In this document: positions 1 to 5,371 of the stretch, piece after piece | Position numbering within the stretch: the first letter of the stretch is position 1 | How the letters are laid out: each line of letters starts with the position of its first letter | Assembly: GCA_027009605.1 (NCBI GenBank) | Contig: JALVCY010000069.1 | Location: forward strand, 1-5,403 | Direction: 5' to 3' | Source: Saprospiraceae bacterium | GTDB taxonomy: Bacteria > Bacteroidota > Bacteroidia > Chitinophagales > Saprospiraceae | Length of the DNA stretch: 5,403 nt | Program-made: the position numbers and the translations under genes | Notes under the pieces: model-generated | Databases searched by the model: none | What the model saw: only the letters and a program-made list of their open reading frames with translations | Told to the model about the DNA's origin: nothing

Positions 1-427
1 CTTAATTCTGCAATCTTCAATCTTAACTCCTGTTAGGGCATGCCGGATTGAAGAGTTAAGATTGACGAGTTTTGATTTTAGAAGTGCAGCCGTCTTGATA
101 GAAAACCAGGACTCATTAGGCCGGAATGGAGTGATTTTGTAGATTTCCAACGCTTAGAAGGGCAATTCAAGTGCATATACGTACCTAATATGGTGTATTT
201 TTCTTGAAAAAGGAGTATTGTTTTTGATGCAAGGGCGGATTCCTTTATCTTTGTGGTGTACAGAGCAAGACGATGAACCGATCCAAATTTGTTCTGCATA
301 AAAGAAAACCAAACATCCCTCCTAAACCCCTGAGTTTCCCAATTTCCGAAAGGCATGTCATGCCACTTTGTTAATTGTTCTCCTAACAACAAGAACAATA
401 ATTACGACAATTATAATCTCATTATAA
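1..427. other. Gene-free left flank
   Basis: No reading frame on either strand looks like a real protein here. The + strand frames are closed by early stops. The longest minus-strand frame (78-398) has only a TTG start at its extreme end, no recognisable domain and a non-protein-like composition. The stretch holds an inverted repeat at 15-64 and a small 8-bp inverted repeat (ATTGTTCT at 374-381, AGAACAAT at 392-399, 10-base loop). The terminator that follows at 428-465 points rightward, so a transcript from beyond the left edge may run through this flank as a 3' untranslated region. That last point is inference. Confidence 0.5.
15..64. repeat. Inverted repeat at left edge (CAATCTTAACTC family)
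   Basis: CAATCTTAACTC at 18-29 is the exact reverse complement of 53-64. The neighbouring word CTTCAATC at 15-22 is the reverse complement of GATTGAAG at 46-53, so two overlapping inverted repeats share one loop region. No T-run follows, so it is not a standard terminator. Words of the type TGCAATCTTCAATCTT are, from memory, common dispersed intergenic repeats in Bacteroidota. The repeat may continue past the left edge. Confidence 0.6.
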
Positions 428-465
428 ATGTTCTGCTCGAGATATTGGGCAGAGCATTTTTTTTT
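428..465 (+). terminator. Rho-independent terminator
   Basis: The left arm ATGTTCTGC (428-436) pairs with GCAGAGCAT (449-457) as nine pairs including one G-T wobble. It can extend inward by T437-G448 and C438-G447, leaving an 8-base loop. A run of nine T residues (457-465) follows directly. There is no matching A-run on the left side, so the signal is directional and ends rightward transcription. The gene it serves must lie left of the window or be non-coding. It also insulates the lipoprotein gene from upstream read-through. Confidence 0.85.
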
Positions 466-574
466 GTATTTATTTATTTTTTGTGGCTTTCCCAACCATT
501 TTGGAATAGCATGCTGTCAATGGGGTAAAGGGCTTGCGCAAAAGTCGTGTGAGTCGCATCGAATCAAAAAAAAG

Positions 575-737
575 GTAACTGTTTAGGTGTTCCTATTTTA
601 GGGCAAAAAATAGGCATTTTTGTGTATGTTGAAGCTACAATTTTTGAAGCGTAGCTGGGCTACGTGAGAAAATTTTAGCAAAAACAGGCGCAAAAAGGGC
701 ATTTTTTGACCCAAATAGTGGATACCTAAATAGTTAC
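575..737. repeat. 163-bp imperfect palindrome, MITE-like
   Basis: The two halves are reverse complements of each other with mismatches and one or two single-base offsets. Exact paired blocks, from the outside in, are GTAACT 575-580 with AGTTAC 732-737, TTTAGGT 582-588 with ACCTAAA 724-730, CAAAAAAT 604-611 with ATTTTTTG 701-708, TTTTTG 617-622 with CAAAAA 691-696, and CGTAGC 650-655 with GCTACG 659-664 around a TGG loop. Short A-runs ending in G flank both sides (566-574 and 738-747) and could be a target duplication, although they are low complexity. It encodes nothing. It could be a non-autonomous mobile element or a structured leader RNA of the gene at 754. The symmetry is seen directly; the mobile nature is inferred. 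Confidence 0.75.
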
Positions 738-753
738 AAAAAAAAAGAAAGAA

Positions 754-2043
754 ATGAAAGATTTAAGATTATTTTTACTCCTGACGGTCGGATTCTTTAT
801 AATGACCACCGTATCCTGTACCAAAGATAAGTCCACAACCTTTGTGACTTACAAAAAGTTCACTCCGATTTATATGACTTTAGCCGAAATGAATGCGGAA
901 AGTGAGATTCAAGACGCTCAAAGCATGAAAAAGACCGGCAAAATCTTTGTCTATGGAGATTATATTTTTATCAATGAAGTCCGGGAAGGCGTCCATGTTA
1001 TCGACAATGCCAATCCTTCCAATCCGGTCAATGTCTCCTTTATTAAAGTGCCCGGCAATATAGATATTGCGGTTAAAGGACATTTACTGTTTTTGGACAG
1101 CTATTTTGACTTGTTGACTTTTGACATCTCCGATCCTGCTCATCCACAGTTTGTTAGTCGGGCAGAAAATGCTTTCCCCAATACCAAATATCGTTATTCC
1201 GCATCCCGTAATGCCTATTTGGTGGGTCAATTGGAAGAAATAGTAACCGAAGAAATGGATAGCGAAGTACCGGAAAAAGCCGGATGGCGAGATGGGTCAT
1301 TTTGGGTTGTGAAGGATAATGCCTCCGGTGGCGGGCAAGGTGGTGGTAGTGGCGGTGGCGGCTCCACGGGGCCTGTTACAGTGGCCGGTTCGATGGCGTC
1401 AATGGTTGTAGTGGATGATTATCTATATATTATTAGCGGGCGAAAAGTGTTACTATTCTCAGCCCAAGCGTCACCAAGTCCGGCGGGTTCCTTTGAAGTG
1501 GGATTTCGTATTGAGACTTTATTTCCGGCACAAAATAAGTTATTTATTGGAGGCAGTGTCGGGATGTATATTTACGACAATTCTGACCCATTGAATCCGG
1601 TGAAATTATCTCAATTTATGCACTTTAATTCTTGTGACCCGGTCTTTGTAAAAGGGGATATCGCCTACGTTACTTTGCGTGATGGTACGCCTTGTCAAGG
1701 GGCTCAAAATCAGTTGGATGTGATAGATATTTCTAATCTCCAGCAGCCCAAATTACTCAAAGAATACCCCATGTACAATCCACACGGACTCTCTGTAGAT
1801 GATAATCAATTGTATCTTTGTGATGGGGGAGAAGGGCTTAAAGTCTTCGAAATCAGTGATTTACAAAATATTACAGCACATCTAAAGTATGCTTACAAAG
1901 GTATAGACGCCTATGATGTGATTCGGATGCCTAACAAAGACTTGCTAATAGTCATCGGTAAAGGAGGACTCTATCAATTTGATATTTCTAATGCAGACCA
2001 AATACAGAAAGTTAGTTTCTTGTCCACTAATGTGGAAGGTTAA
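754..2043 (+). CDS. LVIVD-repeat lipoprotein, beta-propeller-like
   Basis: The predicted product is 429 residues. It starts with a lipoprotein signal: basic N-terminus (MKDLR), hydrophobic core at residues 6-20 and a relaxed lipobox TVSC with the lipidated cysteine at residue 22. It is followed by TKDK, so the protein is probably anchored in the outer membrane. Repeats of the LVIVD type (hydrophobic strand, D-x-S/N-x-P-x-x-P, strand) occur near residues 80-97, 119-134, 271-286, 321-336, 362-377 and 405-422. Such repeats form propeller blades. A glycine/serine-rich linker (about 191-204) splits the protein into two repeat blocks. Cysteines at 294, 314 and 356 could form a disulfide. No catalytic motif is visible, so ligand and function are unknown; a binding or scaffold role is inferred. 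The ATG at 754 is chosen because it gives an intact signal peptide; upstream is an A/G-rich stretch rather than a clear Shine-Dalgarno. The gene probably stands alone, because repeats occupy both flanks. Confidence 0.88.
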   Translation: MKDLRLFLLLTVGFFIMTTVSCTKDKSTTFVTYKKFTPIYMTLAEMNAESEIQDAQSMKKTGKIFVYGDYIFINEVREGVHVIDNANPSNPVNVSFIKVPGNIDIAVKGHLLFLDSYFDLLTFDISDPAHPQFVSRAENAFPNTKYRYSASRNAYLVGQLEEIVTEEMDSEVPEKAGWRDGSFWVVKDNASGGGQGGGSGGGGSTGPVTVAGSMASMVVVDDYLYIISGRKVLLFSAQASPSPAGSFEVGFRIETLFPAQNKLFIGGSVGMYIYDNSDPLNPVKLSQFMHFNSCDPVFVKGDIAYVTLRDGTPCQGAQNQLDVIDISNLQQPKLLKEYPMYNPHGLSVDDNQLYLCDGGEGLKVFEISDLQNITAHLKYAYKGIDAYDVIRMPNKDLLIVIGKGGLYQFDISNADQIQKVSFLSTNVEG

Positions 2044-2063
2044 GTGTGTGGTGAGTAGTGAGT

Positions 2064-2332
2064 GGTGAGTAGTGAGAGTTGAGAAAGTTGAGACGTTCGC
2101 CTTCGGCTCTCTAAGTTGAGACTTGTCCTTCGGACTTCGTAGTTGAGACGCTTCGCTGGTTGAGACGAGTAGTGAGCGGTGAGTAGTGAGCGGTGAGTAG
2201 TGAGCGGTGAGTAGTGAGAGTTGAGAAAGTTGAGACGTTCGCCTTCGGCTCTCTAAGTTGAGACTTGTCCTTCGGACTTCGTAGTTGAGACGCTTCGCTG
2301 GTTGAGACGAGTAGTGAGCGGTGAGTAGTGAG
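2064..2332. repeat. 142-bp tandem duplication with GTTGAGAC-spaced mini-hairpins
   Basis: Positions 2064-2190 and 2206-2332 are identical over 127 bp, with a period of 142 bp. Each copy contains four GTTGAGAC words (2087, 2115, 2142 and 2159 in copy one; 142 later in copy two). Between them are inserts with TTC-loop mini-hairpins: GCC-TTC-GGC at 2099-2107, GTCC-TTC-GGAC at 2125-2135, and a shorter GC-TTC-GC. The identity implies a recent duplication or ongoing slippage or conversion. No reading frame uses it. Confidence 0.9.
2169..2218. repeat. 14-bp tandem repeat GTAGTGAGCGGTGA
   Basis: Three perfect head-to-tail copies (2169-2182, 2183-2196, 2197-2210) are followed by a partial fourth (2211-2218). 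The array joins the two 127-bp identical blocks. Related degenerate words (GTGAGTAGTGAGTGGTGAG) occur at 2051-2070 and 2321-2345, so the whole 2051-2350 segment grew from one short word. Slippage at this array could drive copy-number change. Confidence 0.88.
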
Positions 2333-2372
2333 TGATGAGTAGTGAGAGTTGATGATGGCCTAGGAAGAAAAA

Positions 2373-2516
2373 ATCTGCGTACATCTGCGGGATTAAATCT
2401 GCGGGAATCTGTGGGAAAAAAAGATCTGCGGGAATCTGCGGAAAAAAAATCTGCGCAAATCTGCGGGAATCAAATCTGCGTAAATCTGCGGGAAAATAAA
2501 TCTGCGGGAATCTGCA
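2373..2516. repeat. Six phased ATCTGCG doublets
   Basis: Twelve ATCTGCG-like words are present, ten exact plus ATCTGTG (2407) and ATCTGCA (2510). Their starts form doublets: 2373/2383, 2397/2407, 2424/2434, 2449/2459, 2474/2484 and 2500/2510. Inside every doublet the spacing is exactly 10 bases, and doublets follow each other every 24-27 bases, separated by A-rich spacers. A degenerate remnant (ATCCGATATGCGG) follows at about 2526-2538. From memory, AATCTGCGGGAATCTGCG-type sequence is a widespread intergenic repeat in Bacteroidota. The array lies 57 bp upstream of the next gene and could affect its expression, which is inference. Confidence 0.85.
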
Positions 2517-2572
2517 GGGAAAAAAATCCGATATGCGGAAAAAAGCAAGAAAAAGAGCTTAAACTAAAAACA

Positions 2573-3322
2573 ATGAAAAAATTTAGATTCATCATCATGC
2601 TTCTTTTGATAGCAACGGCCGTCTTTGTGCAGGCCCAAGCTACCCAAGATGCCGTTTATGTCAAATCAGGTGGCGTTTTTCGCGGTCAACTAATCAAGTA
2701 TGAACAAGGCGAATATGTGAAAATTCAACTGGCCACCGGTGATATCGTGACGCTTCCGCAAAAAGAGATACGAAAAATAATCCAAGGAGGCGTGGATAAG
2801 AATACTTCTATGAATCGTGGTTTTTATTATCATTTTCAAATGGGAGTCAATGGCGGTATGAGTTATTACGGTGATTTTATGCTGGGGCTGGACTTGGAAA
2901 ATACGGTAGGTATTCAGCACAATCGATGGTTGGGGACGGGGCTGAGTGTAGGCGTTGACCGGTATTTTGGGGGAGAAGATGTTTTTTTTGTTCCTGCTTC
3001 CCTAAATCTTCGCGGATATTTCTTGGATCGTGCCCGTACACCTTATTATTCTTTGAATTTGGGGTATGGGATGGCGGTGCTCCAAGACAAGGATACTTTC
3101 CGGAAGGCTAAGGGAGGCTGGATGTGGCATCCGGCTTTTGGGATTCGATTTAGGGGGCATAGCGGATCATTTACCTTGGATTTAGGCCTTAAAGCTCAAA
3201 GTGTTGAGTTAGAATACGACCCCGAAAGCCAGCCTAGACGTTGGTGGGGACGTCCGTGGCTCGACAAGGTGAAAAAGACAAGGTACTATCGAACCACTCT
3301 CCGGATGGGGTGGTTGTTTTAA
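2573..3322 (+). CDS. Outer-membrane beta-barrel protein with N-terminal SH3-like segment
   Basis: The predicted product is 249 residues. The signal peptide runs to about residue 23: basic MKKFRF, a hydrophobic core, then VQAQA before TQDAVY. Residues about 26-70 (DAVYVKSGGVFRG, then VKIQLATGDIVTLPQKEIRKI) match a small beta-rich motif seen in many Bacteroidota envelope proteins, of the form V-x-L-K-N-G-x-x-x-R-G followed by a polar strand and E-V/I-x-x-I. Residues about 83-249 alternate polar and hydrophobic positions with Gly/Tyr/Trp enrichment and end in an aromatic residue (GWLF), as expected for an outer-membrane barrel of roughly eight strands. The frame is open back to 2342, but the extra 77 residues are encoded by the ATCTGCG array, so the ATG at 2573, which reveals the signal peptide, is chosen. 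The sigma-factor gene starts 26 bp downstream, so an operon is likely. The exact function is unknown. Confidence 0.85.
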   Translation: MKKFRFIIMLLLIATAVFVQAQATQDAVYVKSGGVFRGQLIKYEQGEYVKIQLATGDIVTLPQKEIRKIIQGGVDKNTSMNRGFYYHFQMGVNGGMSYYGDFMLGLDLENTVGIQHNRWLGTGLSVGVDRYFGGEDVFFVPASLNLRGYFLDRARTPYYSLNLGYGMAVLQDKDTFRKAKGGWMWHPAFGIRFRGHSGSFTLDLGLKAQSVELEYDPESQPRRWWGRPWLDKVKKTRYYRTTLRMGWLF

Positions 3323-3348
3323 TGGCTAAAAGCTACCGCTTCAAATAG
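3322..3348 (+). other. Possible minicistron between barrel and sigma genes
   Basis: The barrel gene's TAA overlaps an ATG (TAATG at 3320-3324) that opens an eight-codon frame, MAKSYRFK. It ends at TAG 3346-3348, directly abutting the GTG start of the sigma factor at 3349, in the same frame. It could be a translational relay that couples the two genes, or simply chance. The codons upstream of the GTG cannot belong to the sigma factor unless the TAG is read through. Confidence 0.25.
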
Positions 3349-3903
3349 GTGAAAACAAAAGGCTACACAGAAAAGGAAATTATTGAAGGCTGCTTGCGCA
3401 ATGAGCGGCACTTTCAAGAATTGCTGTATAAGCGGTACGCACCGCCCTTGTTACGCCTATGCCTACGAAAAGTGAAAGATAGAGATACCGCTATGATGGT
3501 GGTCAATGACGGGTTTTTAAAGGTGTTTAAAAAATTAGATGCTTATCATTATAAAGGCTCTTTTGAAGGGTGGGTTCATCGGATTGTTTATCGCAGTATG
3601 GCGGATTACTTTCGGTCTGAATCTACCCTGATAAGGAGTCGTACCGTCTTTGAAGAATTTGACCGGAAGGCAGATGAACGGCTGTTAGATGAATTGTATT
3701 TTGAAGACTTATTGGGGTTAGCCAAACAATTGCCGCCGGCTACTTACAAGGTCTTTTTATTGTATCTCGTTGAAGGTTTTAAACATCGTGAAATCGCTGA
3801 TAAATTACACATTTCTATTAATACTTCTAAGTGGCATTTGGCGGAAGCAAAAAAAATAATGAAACTCATAATTAACTCTAATTCAGGAAGTTATGCAAAA
3901 TGA
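3349..3903 (+). CDS. ECF-type RNA polymerase sigma factor (sigma-70 family)
   Basis: The predicted product is 184 residues, a normal length for an extracytoplasmic-function sigma factor. The N-terminus TEKEIIEGCLRNERHFQELLYKRYA is typical of a Bacteroidota ECF group. Region 2 spans about residues 26-92 (NDGFLKVFKKLDAY, then GSFEGWVHRIVYRSMADYFR), covering core-polymerase and -10 recognition. Region 4 spans about 122-175, with LPPATYKVFLLYLVEGFKH and a helix-turn-helix at 146-168 (HREIADKLHISINTSKWHLA) for -35 contact. The GTG at 3349 is the first usable start, since a stop codon precedes it directly, and it places the N-terminus where the family expects it. The usual TSKSQL turn reads TSKWHL here, a change in the recognition helix. 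It overlaps the next gene by 11 bp, so translational coupling and a regulator-antiregulator pair are likely. Its targets are unknown. Confidence 0.93.
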   Translation: MKTKGYTEKEIIEGCLRNERHFQELLYKRYAPPLLRLCLRKVKDRDTAMMVVNDGFLKVFKKLDAYHYKGSFEGWVHRIVYRSMADYFRSESTLIRSRTVFEEFDRKADERLLDELYFEDLLGLAKQLPPATYKVFLLYLVEGFKHREIADKLHISINTSKWHLAEAKKIMKLIINSNSGSYAK

Positions 3904-5008
3904 CAACAAAAATATGGAGCATTTCTTTGACGATAGCTGGCAGCACATGCACGGTTTGTTAGAGGAGCATTTGCCGGAAAAGAAAAAGGTGCTTTTTTGG
4001 AATTGGCGTTGGCCGATTGCCATGGCTTCCGTTTGCTTTCTACTGTGGTGGGGATGGACTCGTTGGGATGATGTTCCGGAGTTGCCATCTACGACCGGTA
4101 CGCCTAAAGTAGAGGTAAAGCTTGTCCCCAATCAGCCCAATCAACCAACCCGGCCCCAAGCCGTAAAGCCCCCAATAGCAAAGGTCGAAAATCCAACTAA
4201 TATTAAAAATAAACCCGGTGAAAAAGTAAGCCCGCCTTCCGGTAAAAATACGACCCCGAAAATAGTAAAAAAGAGCGCCAATAAGAAATTAGCTTCCATT
4301 GAGCGCAGTAAAAAAAAGGATCAAAATCAGTCACACAAGCACCCAATAAATACGAAGCTTCAAAAGACCAAATTGATTTCCGGTCAGCCCAAAATAAATC
4401 ATTCATCACTTACAGAAAGCTTGCCCGTACGGTTGAGCAAGCTTAATTCAGCTGTGCCTTTTTTACCGAAAGCTACTCTGCATCACAAGTTCAAGGGACA
4501 AAACTCCTTGAATGTTTATACCGGCGTCACACTCTCTTCATTACGGTATCACTACGAATCAGCCGGTCTGCTTTGGGGGCATACTTGGACGCCAAGACTC
4601 CGCTCGGAAGCCGGCGTCGGCGTGGGGGTTCTAAACACCGAAATTACTGATAATCAAATTTTTTCACCAAACTTGAAGTTCGAGGACAATTCCGTCTTTT
4701 CTACAGCGTCACCAAGCATGAGGAACATGACCGGTTACAGAGACATACAATTGTACTCGCTTGAGTTTCCCTTAGAGGTTCAATTTCGTTTGCGCCCCCG
4801 GCTTTATATTTTTGGAGGCGGCGTTTATACGCATGGTTTTGGGTCAACGATAAGCCCAGTCCAAAGAAAATTCTATCAATTTGTTTCTTTGGATGCAGGG
4901 ATTGGCTATCAATTAAAGCGTTTGCGAATAGGGCTGGGCTATGAAAACCAATTGATTTCTACCGCCAATCATCAGGTTTTTCTTAAGGTGAAGTGGAGGG
5001 TGTTTTGA
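3893..5008 (+). CDS. Putative dual-membrane-spanning anti-sigma factor (Dma-like)
   Basis: The predicted product is 371 residues with four segments. Residues 1-32 are a short cytoplasmic part with FFDDSWQHMHGLLEEHLP, like the D-x-x-W-x-x-M-x-x-L-L-D/E motif at the start of many proteins encoded after Bacteroidota ECF sigma genes. Residues about 34-56 form one membrane helix (core WPIAMASVCFLLWWGW) with no lipobox or convincing cleavage site. Residues about 60-195 are a Pro/Lys/Asn/Gln-rich, probably disordered linker. Residues about 203-371 look like an outer-membrane barrel (alternating strands such as LNVYTGVTL, LRSEAGVGVGV, LYSLEFPLEVQF, LYIFGGGVYT, LRIGLGYENQL) ending in KVKWRVF. This order matches the Dma anti-sigma factors described in Bacteroides thetaiotaomicron. 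The start ATG lies inside the sigma gene; AGGAAG at 3885-3890 is too close to be an ideal Shine-Dalgarno. The anti-sigma role is inferred from architecture and context. The alternative is a barrel protein with an uncleaved anchor and an unrelated job. Confidence 0.8.
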   Translation: MQNDNKNMEHFFDDSWQHMHGLLEEHLPEKKKVLFWNWRWPIAMASVCFLLWWGWTRWDDVPELPSTTGTPKVEVKLVPNQPNQPTRPQAVKPPIAKVENPTNIKNKPGEKVSPPSGKNTTPKIVKKSANKKLASIERSKKKDQNQSHKHPINTKLQKTKLISGQPKINHSSLTESLPVRLSKLNSAVPFLPKATLHHKFKGQNSLNVYTGVTLSSLRYHYESAGLLWGHTWTPRLRSEAGVGVGVLNTEITDNQIFSPNLKFEDNSVFSTASPSMRNMTGYRDIQLYSLEFPLEVQFRLRPRLYIFGGGVYTHGFGSTISPVQRKFYQFVSLDAGIGYQLKRLRIGLGYENQLISTANHQVFLKVKWRVF

Positions 5009-5017
5009 TGCCTATGG

Positions 5018-5080
5018 CGTTCAAATTGTGCTTTGCACGTTCAATTTGCCCTTCGGGCGTTCAATTGCCTTCGGCGTTCA
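5018..5080. repeat. GTTCAATT-spaced array of TTC/TTT-loop hairpins
   Basis: Three perfect mini-hairpins with three-base loops follow one another: GTGC-TTT-GCAC (5028-5038), GCCC-TTC-GGGC (5048-5058) and GCC-TTC-GGC (5067-5075). They are separated and flanked by the near-constant words GTTCAAATT, GTTCAATTT, GTTCAATT and GTTCAAGG. The array starts 10 bp after the anti-sigma stop codon. It has no T-run, so it is not a classical terminator, but the stems might protect the 3' end of the operon mRNA (inference). Confidence 0.8.
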
Positions 5081-5181
5081 AGGAGTATGCTCTTGGCTGC
5101 CTACCCGCTATACCGTTATACCGTTGAGTTTACTCCTAAAAGTATTGTGATGTAAAACTGCCAAATTTTATTCTGTTTGGG

Positions 5182-5317
5182 AATTTTGTTCAATCGTTCA
5201 ACTGTTCAATTGAAGGTACTGGAAATCAACTAGTTATGTACAATCCGTTGAACGATTGAACGCTGAGTTCACTCCGGAATGTACCTATTATTAATACTCG
5301 AAGGAATGAACAAAATT
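5182..5317. repeat. Nested inverted repeats (GTTCAATCGTTCAAC)
   Basis: GTTCAATCGTTCAAC at 5188-5202 is the exact reverse complement of 5247-5261, with a 44-base gap. Overlapping its left arm, AATTTTGTTCA at 5182-5192 is the exact reverse complement of 5307-5317. AGGTAC (5214-5219) and GTACCT (5281-5286) add a third pair. The shared left arm means the two main pairings are mutually exclusive, so two alternative folds are possible. It may be a degenerate mobile or palindromic element; no coding content is present. Confidence 0.6.
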
Positions 5318-5358
5318 TTATTTGGTTACAATTACTTATGTTAGTGCAGCGTGGTGTC

Positions 5359-5371
5359 GCTCCTACGGAGC
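5359..5371. repeat. GCTCC-TAC-GGAGC hairpin at right edge
   Basis: A perfect five-pair stem (GCTCC 5359-5363, GGAGC 5367-5371) encloses a TAC loop. The surrounding sequence, TCGCTCCTACGGAGCT followed by an AT-rich stretch and CTTTACAAAGAT at the edge, resembles a dispersed intergenic repeat that I recall from many Bacteroidota genomes. It may continue beyond the window. That family assignment is from memory. Confidence 0.55.

Larger units (their letters stand above)
2044..2572. other. Gene-free repeat-filled interval of 529 bp
   Basis: This interval between the lipoprotein gene and the barrel gene contains two adjacent, unrelated repeat systems, described separately: GTGAGTAGTGAG/GTTGAGAC words up to about 2350, and ATCTGCG doublets at 2373-2516. 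Only 2517-2572 is ordinary sequence, purine-rich and leading into the ATG at 2573. One + frame happens to stay open through the second array and joins the barrel gene, but the reading is repetitive and not protein-like. No clear promoter of the Bacteroidota type (TTTG, then TAnnTTTG) and no terminator with a T-run is seen. Confidence 0.7.

Noticed and set aside
1..160. Minus-strand frame open to the left edge, ending in a KIEDCRIK-like reading
   Set aside because: It begins right after a TAA, has no good start codon, and its far part is the dispersed CAATCTTCAATCTT-type repeat read as protein.
78..398. Minus-strand reading frame of 106 codons
   Set aside because: It starts only with TTG at the far end, has no recognisable domain or signal, is rich in Ser/Lys/Trp/His in a non-protein-like way, and lies between repeats with no supporting context.
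466..574. Promoter of the lipoprotein gene
   Set aside because: T-rich words resembling TAnnTTTG occur (for example near 475-483), but none has the exact spacing with a TTTG box, so I do not call one.
2064..2332. Plasmid or chromosome replication iterons
   Set aside because: The words are GTGAGTAGTGAG/GTTGAGAC with hairpins; there is no DnaA-box set, AT-rich unwinding region or replication gene nearby.
2373..2516. CRISPR-like array
   Set aside because: The repeated word is only about 7-10 bases, spacers are A-rich and similar to each other, the spacing alternates 10 and about 15, and no cas gene is nearby.
3883..4131. Minus-strand reading frames opposite the start of the anti-sigma gene
   Set aside because: They lie antisense to a well-supported gene and show no domain; they are shadows of the coding strand.
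5028..5075. Intrinsic terminator of the sigma operon
   Set aside because: The hairpins have only 3-4 pairs each and no T-run follows any of them.
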